Source of the DNA: Tetramitus jugosus
Lineage: Eukaryota; Heterolobosea; Eutetramitea; Acrasida; Vahlkampfiidae
NCBI GenBank assembly: GCA_937625935.1
Contig: OW569347.1
Location: forward strand, 558,001-622,000
Length of the DNA stretch: 64,000 bases
Direction: 5' to 3'
A model generated the notes under the pieces. That model saw nothing but the letters and a program-made list of their open reading frames with translations. It searched no databases and was not told the DNA's origin. The stretch's first letter is position 1; each line of letters starts with the position of its first letter. Of this stretch, positions 21,643-31,760 are shown in pieces. A program made the translations under genes and the position numbers.

Positions 21643-22932
21643 TCAACGGTTGGTTTCATCATCTCGTGCTTGAATCTCGTCCATTGCATAAAATAGCATG
21701 TAACCTGTTTCGTTAATGCCCACATGTTCTCCTGGACAACCATACAAACTTCTCACAAATGATTCATCTGTTCGAGTCACAATATCATCATCGAACATGA
21801 CCCATTTATCTCCACTCTTGACCACTGCTTTATAGTGACCAGAATTTGGTCCACTACCCACATGAATAATGACGCCAAATAAAGACATTAATTGATCTGT
21901 CGGTGTGCGCAATTGCATTGGATATGCAATTCTGTATGGTAATTTTCGATGTTGTCCAATTCGTTCATCATACTTGAATCGTTTCAAGTGTAAACAGAGT
22001 ATCTGTGGCCATTTTGTCACAGTGGATCGCTTCTGTGCTTCTTGTAAACTGCAGCAATTGTCACAAAAGAATTTGTCGTTGCCTTTGAGAAACTCTGGAC
22101 TTGAGAATCGATGCAAACAATGTGAAAGCGAGGTATTTTGTGTCACATCCAATGACAGCTCCAAAAATTGTTCTTTTCTCTCAGAGCTCGTCTCACATGT
22201 GATACATCTGGTATCTGTTGTGATCTCTCCCTCGAACAGAGCATGGAAAAACGTCTTGTTATTGTTCATGTTCGTAGTGCTCTGCGATACGAGAGAATTG
22301 AGAGCATTGTAGCTTGAGCTTGGTGATACACCCATCACTGAAGAGGAAGAGTCATTGTTGCTTGAAGATTCAACAAGCTTTTCAATCACATGACTTCCAG
22401 AGTCTATATCAGAAGACGTTGACGATGAAGCAGTGGATAGCTCTTGATATCTCTGTTGTTCTTGTAGCTGCAATTGCTGTTTTTGCAGTGTTTCAACACA
22501 CGAGTTGATCAAGTAGCTCCAAAACTCTTGTGCATCCTGGTGCATCAACGTATTGAAAAGAACAGCTTCGCGCCGTAGCTTTTGAATAAATTGTTTTGGC
22601 GCGATCGCGCTGCCTTTTTTCTTGTTCACTGTAGTGGAGCCTTCAATGGCGCCCATTTGCTGAAACAAATGACACAGTGCAATTAAAATACCGGGTTCAT
22701 CCTCCCAATTGAACCCCCTTTGTGTATTCGATTTTGTATGGTGTAGCTGCGGAATATTTTTTGCGTGCGACAGTAAATATTGTCGGAAAGGTTTACAATA
22801 AAATAGAACTTGAAGAACACTGTTGGCGTAACAAGTGTTTCCAAAGTTTTGTAGACCAAAATAACGCTCTCCATATGTTAGTGGATCATGCGGCTCAAGC
22901 TCCTTTTGTAACTTTGTCTCTGTTAGGCCCAT
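21643..22932 (-). CDS. USP12/46-type ubiquitin carboxyl-terminal hydrolase
   Basis: 429 residues from ATG 22932. The catalytic Cys box is FGLQNFGNTCYANSVLQ and the His box is GPNSGHYKAVVK followed by WVMFDDD. Two CxxC pairs (CITC, CDNC) form the zinc finger. The motif EHYFGL-like start and the short length place it with USP12/USP46, deubiquitinases usually activated by the WD40 protein WDR48/UAF1. An insertion rich in Gln and Ser sits between the Cys box and the finger. It converges on NDUFAF5 with 99 bp between stops. Confidence 0.9.
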   Translation of the reverse strand: MGLTETKLQKELEPHDPLTYGERYFGLQNFGNTCYANSVLQVLFYCKPFRQYLLSHAKNIPQLHHTKSNTQRGFNWEDEPGILIALCHLFQQMGAIEGSTTVNKKKGSAIAPKQFIQKLRREAVLFNTLMHQDAQEFWSYLINSCVETLQKQQLQLQEQQRYQELSTASSSTSSDIDSGSHVIEKLVESSSNNDSSSSVMGVSPSSSYNALNSLVSQSTTNMNNNKTFFHALFEGEITTDTRCITCETSSERKEQFLELSLDVTQNTSLSHCLHRFSSPEFLKGNDKFFCDNCCSLQEAQKRSTVTKWPQILCLHLKRFKYDERIGQHRKLPYRIAYPMQLRTPTDQLMSLFGVIIHVGSGPNSGHYKAVVKSGDKWVMFDDDIVTRTDESFVRSLYGCPGEHVGINETGYMLFYAMDEIQARDDETNR

Positions 22933-23124
22933 GATGACTGATGGTGGATTTTATGAAAATATGAAGGAATGTGAAACAGTGATGATGGTTACCAGATGTG
23001 TTGCGTTTTTGATTGATGTTTCTTGCTGATTTTTGTTCCGACTTTTTATGTTGCCCGACCAATCCGACGATTTTTTTTTGAGTTTCAGTTTTACAATATT
23101 TACAACAATATCAGAAACTTTGTA

Positions 23125-23724
23125 TTAACATGTTTGTTTCAAGACTTGAATGACCCTGTTCATGAACTGAGTCTCTCCTTGCTTGCTTGTATCAATAATG
23201 TACAAATTGTGGCTCTTGGATCCCAATCTAGAGTAAACTTGAGCATCCAAAGTTGGTTTCAGCAATGCCCACCAGTTGAAGCATGTGACATACTCTTTGA
23301 CTTCTCCCTGTTCAAATGCAACGGGGAACTTTGGAATTTCTACACTGTCTGGTACATAGTCCTCATCATCTTCATCTGCACTAGTCTTGCATGGTAAGAT
23401 GAATGCAATGATACCATCTTGCTGATTCAACAAGAGTTCCAATTTCTCTGCACTGTCACTGTTCACAATACCCAACAAGTAAGCTCTCTTCTTGACTGTC
23501 TTGTCTTCATTGAGAAGGAGTGGTGAGCTACTGGTAGTCAACATACCGAGTTGATTGACCTCGATGAGTTGAGAGATGAGAGAACTCGTCTCGGATTCCA
23601 ACTTGAGTGTGAATGGGGATGTGGTGGTAGAAGGATTGTTCAAAAATTGCTCATTCAGTTGGATGAGTTGCTTGAATTCTTGTACCTGTTGATACTGTTG
23701 ACGATCTGTGTTGTTGAGAGCCAT
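23125..23724 (-). CDS. Unknown conserved-looking protein (199 aa)
   Basis: The ATG at 23724 lies in AAAATGGC context and opens a 199-residue protein; the longer upstream frame has a basic non-conserved leader and is disfavoured. The N-terminal third is a Gln-rich helix, then GIVNSDSAEKLELLLNQQDG, an acidic DEDDEDYVPD stretch and a C-terminal alpha/beta segment (NLYIIDTSKQGE). It has no signal peptide or membrane segment. I do not recognise the family. Confidence 0.7.
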   Translation of the reverse strand: MALNNTDRQQYQQVQEFKQLIQLNEQFLNNPSTTTSPFTLKLESETSSLISQLIEVNQLGMLTTSSSPLLLNEDKTVKKRAYLLGIVNSDSAEKLELLLNQQDGIIAFILPCKTSADEDDEDYVPDSVEIPKFPVAFEQGEVKEYVTCFNWWALLKPTLDAQVYSRLGSKSHNLYIIDTSKQGETQFMNRVIQVLKQTC

Positions 23725-23898
23725 TTTGTGTTCGTTTGTTGCTGTTGTTTTGCTGTGTGTTTGTTTTCGTGGTTTCGGGAAGATCTTGTCACTTGGTTTT
23801 TTGATCCGTTCGCGGAAAATTGTCAACTCTCGAAGGAACAACATTGGGGATAGCATCATATGTGAAGAGTTCTTCTTTTATTTGTCAATCAAAGAAGT

Positions 23899-25251
23899 TT
23901 AAGCCTTGACAGTACCAGCGTATGGTTGACTTTCAATACCACACTCGTTGACACCTCTTCTGATCCAGAAGAAACCGTTCAAGCCCCACTCTGGTCCCCA
24001 AGAGTTAGCAATAATCCAGTATGGCATGTTTTGGGACTCAGAGACACCCCAGCCAATCAACTTGACAGCGTGACCACCGAGCATTGAGCCAGAGACATGG
24101 TGATAGACACCACCGCTGTAGGACAAGAAGTCTTGGTAGACGGTGAAGGCAACTTGAATTGGACCATGGGCCATCAAGTCTGCTTGAATTTCATGGACAC
24201 CACCGGTAATGTGATAGGTTCTGTCAGCGTGGTAGAACTTTGGAGTGCTGCCATCGTTACACTTGGTGCTGCACTTTTCGACTTGACCTGCGCCAGCAGT
24301 GTATGGCATGCAGGCATCAGTTGGCAAACCGTCCTTCTTCATGAAGGCCCATGCGTTTTGCAAATATCCACCATTGCATCCATAGTCGTGCTTGTCGCAA
24401 GAGACCAAGAATTGAGGGGAAAGAACTTCATTGACGGATCCGTTGGTAGCAATGCAGAATCTGTCGGACAAGACTTCAGATCCGCTGAATGCCCAGCAGG
24501 AACCACACTTTTGTTGGTTTCTGATTGGATGAATGCACTTGCCGCCCAATGGTTGAGTTCTCCAGTCAAAGTTGGTTGGATAGTCCTTGGTCTTTTGTGC
24601 AAACATGGCTTCTCTTTCCTTGTTGATGAATTGAGGCACAATCTTGGCACCCATGTACTTGCGTTGAACTTGGCTCAAAGATTGACCTTCGAACACCTTG
24701 TTGACACCAGCCTTCCATGCAACACCTTGCTTGCTGTTAATCTCAGCAATCAACTTGTGGTCAATGGCTGGTTGTTCCTCAGAAATGGCAGATGCACCGT
24801 CCATCATAAAGTTGAATTGAATACAGGTGTAAGTGTTGTTCTTTCCGTCGGCCAATCTAGCAGTACCAGTGTATGGACCACCTGGTGGAGCAAAAGCAGG
24901 AACATCTTGCTTGATGGTTTGATCAAACTTGCCAACAGCGATTGGGCATGTCAAGAAACCAGCATCACAAACGTTTTGTGTTCCCTGATAGAGTTGAATT
25001 CCACTGTAAGCAACATCAACAGAAACAATAGCATCGCTACCAATAGCTTGCTTGAGGTCACCAGTGACGTGGAGTTGGAATGGAGCACCGCTCTTTGGAG
25101 TGGATGGGGAGAATTCGACAGTAGCAACATTGATCAACCAAGATGGATCTTGCTTGTCACCGCTACAAAAGGTCCAGATCTTGCCCTGGGCTGAGACGTT
25201 GGCAGCCATCAGGAAGCAAGCGAGAGCTGCAATTAAAATTACAAATTTCAT
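23899..25251 (-). CDS. Secreted ML-domain / cathepsin B-like protease fusion
   Basis: 450 residues from ATG 25251 (the frame extends six codons to a TTG). Order: signal peptide (1-21); an ML (MD-2-related lipid-recognition) domain, about 25-150, with FCSGD, VCDAGFLTCPI, PPGGPY and a late Cys, matching the NPC2/PITP-like pattern; a cathepsin B-type propeptide (AGVNKVFEG, about 178-200); and a papain-family protease with the oxyanion Gln246, Cys252 in KCGSCWAF, GGHAVKLIGWG and NSWGPEWG. The His-His occluding loop of true cathepsin B is absent. By family, it is a lysosomal or secreted cysteine protease; the ML part suggests lipid or membrane binding, or delivery with lipid cargo. The whole gene is one uninterrupted frame. 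Confidence 0.93.
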   Translation of the reverse strand: MKFVILIAALACFLMAANVSAQGKIWTFCSGDKQDPSWLINVATVEFSPSTPKSGAPFQLHVTGDLKQAIGSDAIVSVDVAYSGIQLYQGTQNVCDAGFLTCPIAVGKFDQTIKQDVPAFAPPGGPYTGTARLADGKNNTYTCIQFNFMMDGASAISEEQPAIDHKLIAEINSKQGVAWKAGVNKVFEGQSLSQVQRKYMGAKIVPQFINKEREAMFAQKTKDYPTNFDWRTQPLGGKCIHPIRNQQKCGSCWAFSGSEVLSDRFCIATNGSVNEVLSPQFLVSCDKHDYGCNGGYLQNAWAFMKKDGLPTDACMPYTAGAGQVEKCSTKCNDGSTPKFYHADRTYHITGGVHEIQADLMAHGPIQVAFTVYQDFLSYSGGVYHHVSGSMLGGHAVKLIGWGVSESQNMPYWIIANSWGPEWGLNGFFWIRRGVNECGIESQPYAGTVKA

Positions 25252-25494
25252 TGTTGTTCGTGTGTTCAAATAATAATAATGTTTGTTTGTTGTGGCGAAA
25301 GTTTTTTTTTTGCTTGGATGTTCACTGATGTTGTAGCAAGCGCGAACGATCCCTGCAAGGTTTGCCGAACTGGAAAGGACATTGTAAGAAGGGGTTCAAT
25401 GAATTTTGACGGGGAAAATATCGCCATTTTTGATTAAACCTGAAGCTTCGCAGGTCTGTAGAACAGATACTGGCTCAGATTTTATCCAGAAGCA

Positions 25495-26280
25495 ATGAAG
25501 TATCAAAAGGTGGCGCAAATCATGCGTAAAAGGTGCGCTCCTCTTGAAGAGTTTTTGTTCGCGACATTGCGAATAACCCAATCAAAATCCACAAACCGAT
25601 TCAATATCATGAGCTCACTGGTGAGACACCACAACCAACAACAACACTGGGAAAGTATCTTCACTTCCAAGGAACTAGAAAAAGTGAGCTGGTATCGTAC
25701 TGACGCAGGGTTATCCTATGAGCTGATTTCCAAGATTACAGGAAGTCTCAAGGCAGAGAATGTCTCTATGATTGATGTTGGAGCAGGAGCGAATCCCATT
25801 TTGATTGAGCAATGTTCAAGAGAGCTTCCACATCGTATGAGTATTACAGTGCTCGATATTTCTCAAGTTGCAATCGATACCATGAGAGAAAAGCTGGGTA
25901 ACAGGAAGGATGAAGTGAATTTTCTCGTTGGCAATGCATGTGATAGCTCGGTGCTTACAGGACTGGATGGAAAAGTTGATATCGTCCATGATCGTGCCGT
26001 GTTTCACTTTTTGACTGATCCTATTGATAGGGAGTTGTATCTTCAGAACATGCACAGGCTGTTGAAGGAAGGAGGTCACTTGATTCTTGGTACATTTGCT
26101 CTTCCTGATGGACCTCTTCAATGCTCAGGCATTCCCATAGTGAGATATGACGATAAGTCATTGAAAAACGAATTGGTTAAGTACTTTGAGTTGGTTGAGA
26201 CAAAGCATGAAATGCATGAAACTCCTTCACAGTCCAAGCAACACTTTGTGTTTGGTCACTTTACTAAGAGAAGTCTTTAG
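25495..26280 (+). CDS. Class I SAM-dependent methyltransferase
   Basis: 261 residues from ATG 25495; Met39 (ATG 25609) is an alternative that removes a basic leader. HWESIFTSKELEKVSWY is followed by motif I VGAGANPI, an acidic end of strand two (VLDISQVAI), and HDRAVFHFL with GGHLILGTFA. The layout resembles bacterial small-molecule methyltransferases of the thiopurine/TehB-like group. The substrate is not known. The compact size and bacterial-like pattern may hint at old lateral acquisition, but this is not shown. Confidence 0.85.
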   Translation: MKYQKVAQIMRKRCAPLEEFLFATLRITQSKSTNRFNIMSSLVRHHNQQQHWESIFTSKELEKVSWYRTDAGLSYELISKITGSLKAENVSMIDVGAGANPILIEQCSRELPHRMSITVLDISQVAIDTMREKLGNRKDEVNFLVGNACDSSVLTGLDGKVDIVHDRAVFHFLTDPIDRELYLQNMHRLLKEGGHLILGTFALPDGPLQCSGIPIVRYDDKSLKNELVKYFELVETKHEMHETPSQSKQHFVFGHFTKRSL

Positions 26281-26465
26281 GTTTAGGACAGGAATCCTAT
26301 AAAGACTTTATGTCAAGCCAAAATATCACTTCTCCCGTTGTCACTTCTATTTGAACAGGCTTGAGGTTAAGGTGGCGCAACTGCCACAAGAATCCAACCT
26401 AAATTCAAGACCTATAAAAGGTGCTCGGTTTCAGAACAAGGTGTCGAACTATGTATAATAAATCT

Positions 26466-28271
26466 TTATTGTGCATCTTGTGCCAACAATTCCTCTTTAG
26501 TTTCCAACTTGATGGTAACATGCTGCTTGTTGCGCAGCAGGATAGCCCAAATTGTCCACATGAGTGCCACGATACACATCAATATCATCATAACAATAAC
26601 TAGTGTGGTAATCGATCCGGTTCTATCATAAATTATACCCGAGGCAGTAATACACAGTATGACTGCAGAACTATGGAAGAAACCAAAATCAACACTCATC
26701 ACTCTTCCCATGTACTTTCCAGGACAAACGAGGTAGATTGAAGATGTTGATAACACCCATACTGTCCCTCCTCCAATGCCTATCATGACATGAGCTAGCA
26801 AGAATGGTATGACGTGCTTCTTAGCAGACACTAACACAAGAGCAAACCCGGACACGACTGATAAATAACTCAAAACAAGTATCGCTCTTGTCAACCTTGG
26901 ATCCCAAAGTATGTAATCCATATTCTCGTCATCGGGCGTAACTTCTTCTCCATTCGCTCTTTTTTCTTCAAGTCTTCTTCTCTTTCTTCTTCTCAATATC
27001 AGATTTACTGTTCTTTCGACAAGCACTGGTGTTAGGCCTGAAGAAAGACCACTGAGAGCCTTTGTAATACCAAGCATAGCAGACGCATCATTTCCAATTC
27101 TAAAGTATGAGTCAGAGTATTTGAGTGATATGATATCAAAGGAAGCCCAGCACAACGCACCGGATGACTTGAGCAGACAAAGTGACAAAAGATAGGGATG
27201 CTTGATCAGAAACAGGAAACCTTGCATCATTTCGAAGAAATAGTTCTTGAGAGATGCAGCAATGTATCGTATCTTTGATACTTTCTTCAATGTTTCAATC
27301 TTTTGTTGCTCTTCATCTATCGTGTCGTCATTCAGTGCTACTTCATCTCCATTTTCCTCTATAGGAGACATCTGTCTGAGTTCAATCTCAGATGCAGGAC
27401 TATCAGGAACTAGTTCCTCTTCGACTTGTGGTTTCTCTTCGGTTGAAAAGAAATCTGGAAACTTGCACAACCGGTACACACAGAATGAAGATGCTAGAAA
27501 CGTAATCGCATCGACAATAAAGTTTGCAGATGGACCAGCGACCGATGTAATCAACCCTCCCAAACTACTACCCACAAAACTACAAAACATCCATGTCAAG
27601 CTATCCAACGACTTTGCGACCAGAATATCGGATTTATCTTTCACTACCACGGGCACTAAACTATCCTTGCACGGGTCAAAGAAGGCATTCACTGCCCAAA
27701 TGGCAGCCAAAACACCATACAAGATAAAATAGGAGAGATTGAACCATGAGACCAACAAAAACAGTGGAACCAACAATGCTCTCAACAAATCAGACGCCAA
27801 CATGATATATCTCTGATCAAACAAATCAGCAGTGACTCCAGAGAAGGGAACGAGCAGCACTGGAGGAATAAAGATGCACCATGAGATGGCACTCACCGAT
27901 AATCCACTCATTGCTTGCTTTGAAGTTCTCTCTTCAATGATACTATAAATGGCAATCTGAGACAGGAAATTTCCAGTGACTGAGATGATACCGGACAAGA
28001 AGAGCCACATGTACTTTCTGTTGTGAAGCAACAGATTTACATATTGTCCAATCGATCTCTTCAGATCCAATAAAATGGAAGGAGATTTTTCTTCTTTTCG
28101 CTGTTCTTGATGCTCTGGTTCTTGTTCTTCTTGTTCGTTCAAATGAGGTGGTGTCGTTGTCTCTTCGCGTTCATCGTCATCTGCATAGATGACTGTTGTG
28201 GCAATTCCACCATTTGTATTGTCCATGTCATTGACAATTTCATCCGTGGGTACACTCTCACCTATAGTCAT
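26466..28271 (-). CDS. MFS transporter (MFS_3-like exporter)
   Basis: 601 residues from ATG 28271; the longer frame begins at TTG. After an acidic about 80-residue cytosolic N-terminus, about twelve hydrophobic segments are visible, with SGVTADLFDQRYIM (the loop 2-3 motif A position) and a long acidic and basic loop between the two halves. Resembles the MFS_3/enterobactin-exporter branch by overall pattern; cargo unknown. It diverges from the TTC38 gene, with only 133 bp between start codons, so the two share a promoter region. Confidence 0.85.
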   Translation of the reverse strand: MTIGESVPTDEIVNDMDNTNGGIATTVIYADDDEREETTTPPHLNEQEEQEPEHQEQRKEEKSPSILLDLKRSIGQYVNLLLHNRKYMWLFLSGIISVTGNFLSQIAIYSIIEERTSKQAMSGLSVSAISWCIFIPPVLLVPFSGVTADLFDQRYIMLASDLLRALLVPLFLLVSWFNLSYFILYGVLAAIWAVNAFFDPCKDSLVPVVVKDKSDILVAKSLDSLTWMFCSFVGSSLGGLITSVAGPSANFIVDAITFLASSFCVYRLCKFPDFFSTEEKPQVEEELVPDSPASEIELRQMSPIEENGDEVALNDDTIDEEQQKIETLKKVSKIRYIAASLKNYFFEMMQGFLFLIKHPYLLSLCLLKSSGALCWASFDIISLKYSDSYFRIGNDASAMLGITKALSGLSSGLTPVLVERTVNLILRRRKRRRLEEKRANGEEVTPDDENMDYILWDPRLTRAILVLSYLSVVSGFALVLVSAKKHVIPFLLAHVMIGIGGGTVWVLSTSSIYLVCPGKYMGRVMSVDFGFFHSSAVILCITASGIIYDRTGSITTLVIVMMILMCIVALMWTIWAILLRNKQHVTIKLETKEELLAQDAQ

Positions 28272-28404
28272 TTCTTTGTTTGTTCGTGAACGAACGAATG
28301 AGAATGCATTGAATTTTGAGTTCACGATCCAGATTGAACTCGGATTTTCGCCGAAAAACAACCAATCAGAATCGGGAAGATCGTGTGAAATCAAACATTC
28401 GAAT

Positions 28405-29838
28405 ATGAGCGAGAACAAGGAACAAAGTGTGACAATGAATGATCTATTCTATCAGGCAGTGGTTGCTCTTGTTTCATGGAAGGATCCAACACCACCTGTT
28501 GAAAAGGCACTAGAGCTACAACCAAACCACTTTTACACACTTGTGTTTAAGCTTTTGCTAGATGTGTTGGGCACTGGTGTTGTTCTGACTAGTGAATCCA
28601 TTACGAATCAAGTCAAACAGGTCAATGAGCTCTACAAGACACTTATTGAAGAAGAACAAGGCAATAACGGTCGTGCATTCAACGATTTATTGGCAGTGTT
28701 CATGAAGGGCGTGTTACAATTTTCAAGCGGTCAAATGAAGTTGGCTACGGAGACCATGGAAGATTTCATTTCGAGATCGTTGCTCTCTGGACGTCTAAGC
28801 GATAATGTTGACGACAAGAAGTACTCTGAAGAAGATGATCAACTGGAACGGGCATTGGCATTGTTAGCGCTCAAGTTGAACCATGATTCATACTTTTATC
28901 TGGGTCAATCGAATGATATTTATCAGTCTGTTGAGCGTGTGATTGATCATTTAGAAGGTATCTATGGGAAGTCCATTTATGGCTATGCGTTAGGCATGTA
29001 TGCATTCGGATTAGAGGAGAGCTATCAGTTCAGAAAGGCTGAAGAAGTGGCGAGAAAAGCGCTAGAGATCAACTCGGATGATGCATGGGCAGTTCATGCA
29101 GCGACTCATGTCATGGAAATGGAAGGCAGACAAAGTGAAGGTATTGACTTCCTGTCGAAAACGGAAATGAATTGGAGTGTCAGTGGCCCACTTGCCTGTC
29201 ACCTCTATTGGCACTGGTGCTTGCATCTGATTGAGTTGGATCGATTCAGCGAAGCCATTCGCTTTTTTGACAAAGAGATTGAGAAGAGATGTCGATCGGG
29301 TGCAATGCTTGATCTGGTTGATGGATCTTCTCTCCTGTTCCGTATCTCCTTTGAACATAAGGAGATGGTTGATGGTAGATGGGAGGCGATGCAGCAACTA
29401 TGGCTACCACATATTCATGACCATGTTATGGCATTCAATGACGCCCATATTGCCATGTCCTTCCCGGACAAAACATCTGTCATCTCCGAGTTCTTGTCCT
29501 CACTTGAGAAGTATGCAAGTTCAGGACCTGAACAGCAAATTAATCACGAGATTGTCACAACTGTTGGTATCAATGTCGTGAAGGCTGTAATTGCATACAA
29601 TGAATCCAAGTTTGAAACAACTGTTGAGCTTCTAGCACCAGTCATACTCGAGAAAACACTCATCCATATCGGCGGCAGTCATGCACAACGAGATGTGTTC
29701 CAGTTGTTGCTCATCAATGCATGTCTACGATCTGGTAAACTGGACCTCGCAAAAGAATTGCTCGCGGAAAGAAAGGCAGCGAAACCAAACAGTGGACAAA
29801 CTGATCGTCTGCTTCTCAAACTACAACAACAATCATAA
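28405..29838 (+). CDS. TTC38: Tetratricopeptide repeat protein 38 homologue
   Basis: 477 residues from ATG 28405. The core reads GYALGMYAFGLEE, then ALEINSDDAWAVHAATHVMEM, then LACHLYWHWCLHLIE and AMLDLVDGSSLLFR, which matches the TTC38 family in order and spacing. Length agrees with the family (about 470). TTC38-like proteins occur from bacteria to man, with no settled biochemical role. The frame continues upstream into the divergent MFS gene; the ATG at 28405 is the first that avoids this overlap. Confidence 0.92.
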   Translation: MSENKEQSVTMNDLFYQAVVALVSWKDPTPPVEKALELQPNHFYTLVFKLLLDVLGTGVVLTSESITNQVKQVNELYKTLIEEEQGNNGRAFNDLLAVFMKGVLQFSSGQMKLATETMEDFISRSLLSGRLSDNVDDKKYSEEDDQLERALALLALKLNHDSYFYLGQSNDIYQSVERVIDHLEGIYGKSIYGYALGMYAFGLEESYQFRKAEEVARKALEINSDDAWAVHAATHVMEMEGRQSEGIDFLSKTEMNWSVSGPLACHLYWHWCLHLIELDRFSEAIRFFDKEIEKRCRSGAMLDLVDGSSLLFRISFEHKEMVDGRWEAMQQLWLPHIHDHVMAFNDAHIAMSFPDKTSVISEFLSSLEKYASSGPEQQINHEIVTTVGINVVKAVIAYNESKFETTVELLAPVILEKTLIHIGGSHAQRDVFQLLLINACLRSGKLDLAKELLAERKAAKPNSGQTDRLLLKLQQQS

Positions 29839-29877
29839 TATAATAAAAAATAGATGTATTGGGGTTTTATGAAAGAT

Positions 29878-31646
29878 TTACTCGGACTTCTTGCTCTTCT
29901 TTTCTTTCTTATCCTTCTTGTCTTTCTTTTCCTTCTTCTCCTTCTTTTCTTTCTTCTCCTTCTTGACCTTCTTCTTCTCAGATTCTTCGCCGTCTGCTTC
30001 ACGCTTTCTCTTCTTGTCCTTCTTATCCTTCTTTTCGGACTTGTCCTTCTTCTCTTTCTTGTCCTTCTTTTCCTTCTTCTCCTTCTTCTCTTCTACGACC
30101 TTTGGTGCTTCGACTTCCTTCTTAGCAACACCGTTCGTTGGAGCAGGGGTCTTCTTTTCAATGGCAGTAACATCGGCAGAGCTGTCATATTCAGCAGCTT
30201 GTCCCCGGAGCTTAGCAGGATGAGCTTGACTTCTGAAAGCTTGAGCAGTTTGCTTTTGACCTCTGGCAGAACCGGAGAGAGACTTGGCAGTGAATCCTTC
30301 AAGGTTGCGCAATCTAGCCTCAACCTTCTCTAGTGAATCAATACCAATGGTGGCGTATTCCTTCTCGCCCATGGCGTCCACTCTGGATGAAATGGCGCAC
30401 TTTGCAGCCAAAACACGAGCAATCTTACCCTTGTACTTTGCAGGGGCCTGTCCAATCAATGACGCATTATACAGGAGACCATACTTTGGAGTGTTGCTGT
30501 TGGATTTCAATGCTCTGAACAATGCCTTCTCAGCACCGAGGATTTGCACAGTGGAGGCAGGGTGCTTTGCCAAACTCAACAAACTACCAGCGTGAGCAAT
30601 CAATCTAGCACCAACCAACTCACCAACCAAATGGGTCAGATTAGGTGCAATCGCCTGCATTCTATTCTTCAAATAATCAAACAATTGTCCTCTGTACTCG
30701 GTAATAGAAATGACTTCGTCACACAATTTGCAAATATGGCTAATGTCTTCCTCATTGATTTCAGTACCCATGGAAATGATGGCAGCGTCCTTTACTTCCT
30801 GTGCCAACTCCTCTGGCAAAATCTCATCAAGGTTCACAGATTGTGCAGTGTTTCTGTCCTGTAGCATTTTTGCAGTCTTTGCGTACAACATGTTGTCTGG
30901 AACAATCTTTGCAAGTTCAGGGAAATGCCATCCGTACCATTCCTTGACACGCATGGCATAAATATTTAATTCCTTGTCCATGTCGTCCAACAATCCAATT
31001 GCTTGAACAATCATTGTGTCAATTTTATCTGGTGAAAACTTGAGCTTGAATCGGGACAAGCTGTGAGAGAGACCAAGAGACATTTGATTCATTTCCTTCT
31101 CAGAGGAGACATCACTCAACAGAGAGGACAATTGACAACGGATACCTCTCATAATTTCCAAGGTGTTCTTGTCGTAGATGCATGAGACACCAACCTTGTC
31201 TTGAATGAGACCACCAAGAATTTTGTCACTGACAATCAAAGAGTCGGATTTCTATCACATCATTCACAAGTGAAATGGATGGTTAGCATGGTTGGTTCCA
31301 CATAAAAAAAAATGGCATAAAATAGAAATGCGTGGTTTGACAAAAAAAAATGCAGTGTGTTGCGCGGTGAAAATGACGCACACAAATAACATGTTCTTCA
31401 TACCTTCAATTCATTCTTCAAAAAGGATTTGAGTCCCTTTCCGAGCTTTCCTTCAACCAACTCGACAGCAGCCTTTGTGGCTTCAGCAGTGTTTGCAAAC
31501 TTTTCAAAACTCTTCAATTTAATGACGTTTTGTGCCTTCTTTGCGGACAAAAAGTTTGATTCTATCGTTTTGGCATCAGTTATTTTTCCTTGGTCAAGGA
31601 CTTTGAACAATGCAAAGCCAGCAGGTGTTTCAAATAAGACGAACAT
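29878..31646 (-). CDS. NOP58: Box C/D snoRNP core protein NOP58
   Basis: Exon 1 is 31404-31646 and exon 2 is 29878-31251, with a 152-nt phase-0 intron (GTATGA...GATAG); 538 residues. It begins MFVLFETPAGFALFK, contains the Nop domain (LVGELVGARLIAHAGSL, then ALKSNSNTPKYGLLYN) and ends with about 75 residues of KKE/KKD repeats, all typical of NOP58. It scaffolds fibrillarin and the L7Ae/15.5K protein on C/D snoRNAs in the nucleolus for rRNA 2'-O-methylation. The intron is the longest in the window; I looked for a nested C/D snoRNA and found no convincing box pair. Confidence 0.96.
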
Positions 31647-31760
31647 TTTTTGTTTCTTCGTGAGCTGTTGTTGTTGGTCAAGAGAGTTTGAGTTTTTGCG
31701 GCGAATGTGTGTGAATTGAGAAAAATTTTGTTTTCGTGACAGCAAGAAAAACTTGAACCT

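Noticed and set aside
24097-25194. A 365-codon plus-strand frame opposite the ML-cathepsin gene
   Set aside because: It is antisense to a gene with complete catalytic motifs and has no domain pattern of its own; biased third positions of the real gene keep it open.
28272-28418. Longer N-terminus for the MFS transporter reaching 28418
   Set aside because: It begins at TTG and overlaps the start of the divergent TTC38 gene.
29854-30333. Hydrophobic Leu/Phe-rich plus-strand frames opposite NOP58
   Set aside because: They are the complement of the KKE/KKD-coding tail, not real membrane proteins.
31252-31403. Intronic C/D snoRNA in the NOP58 intron
   Set aside because: An ATGATG-like element exists, but no D box and no paired terminal stem were found.
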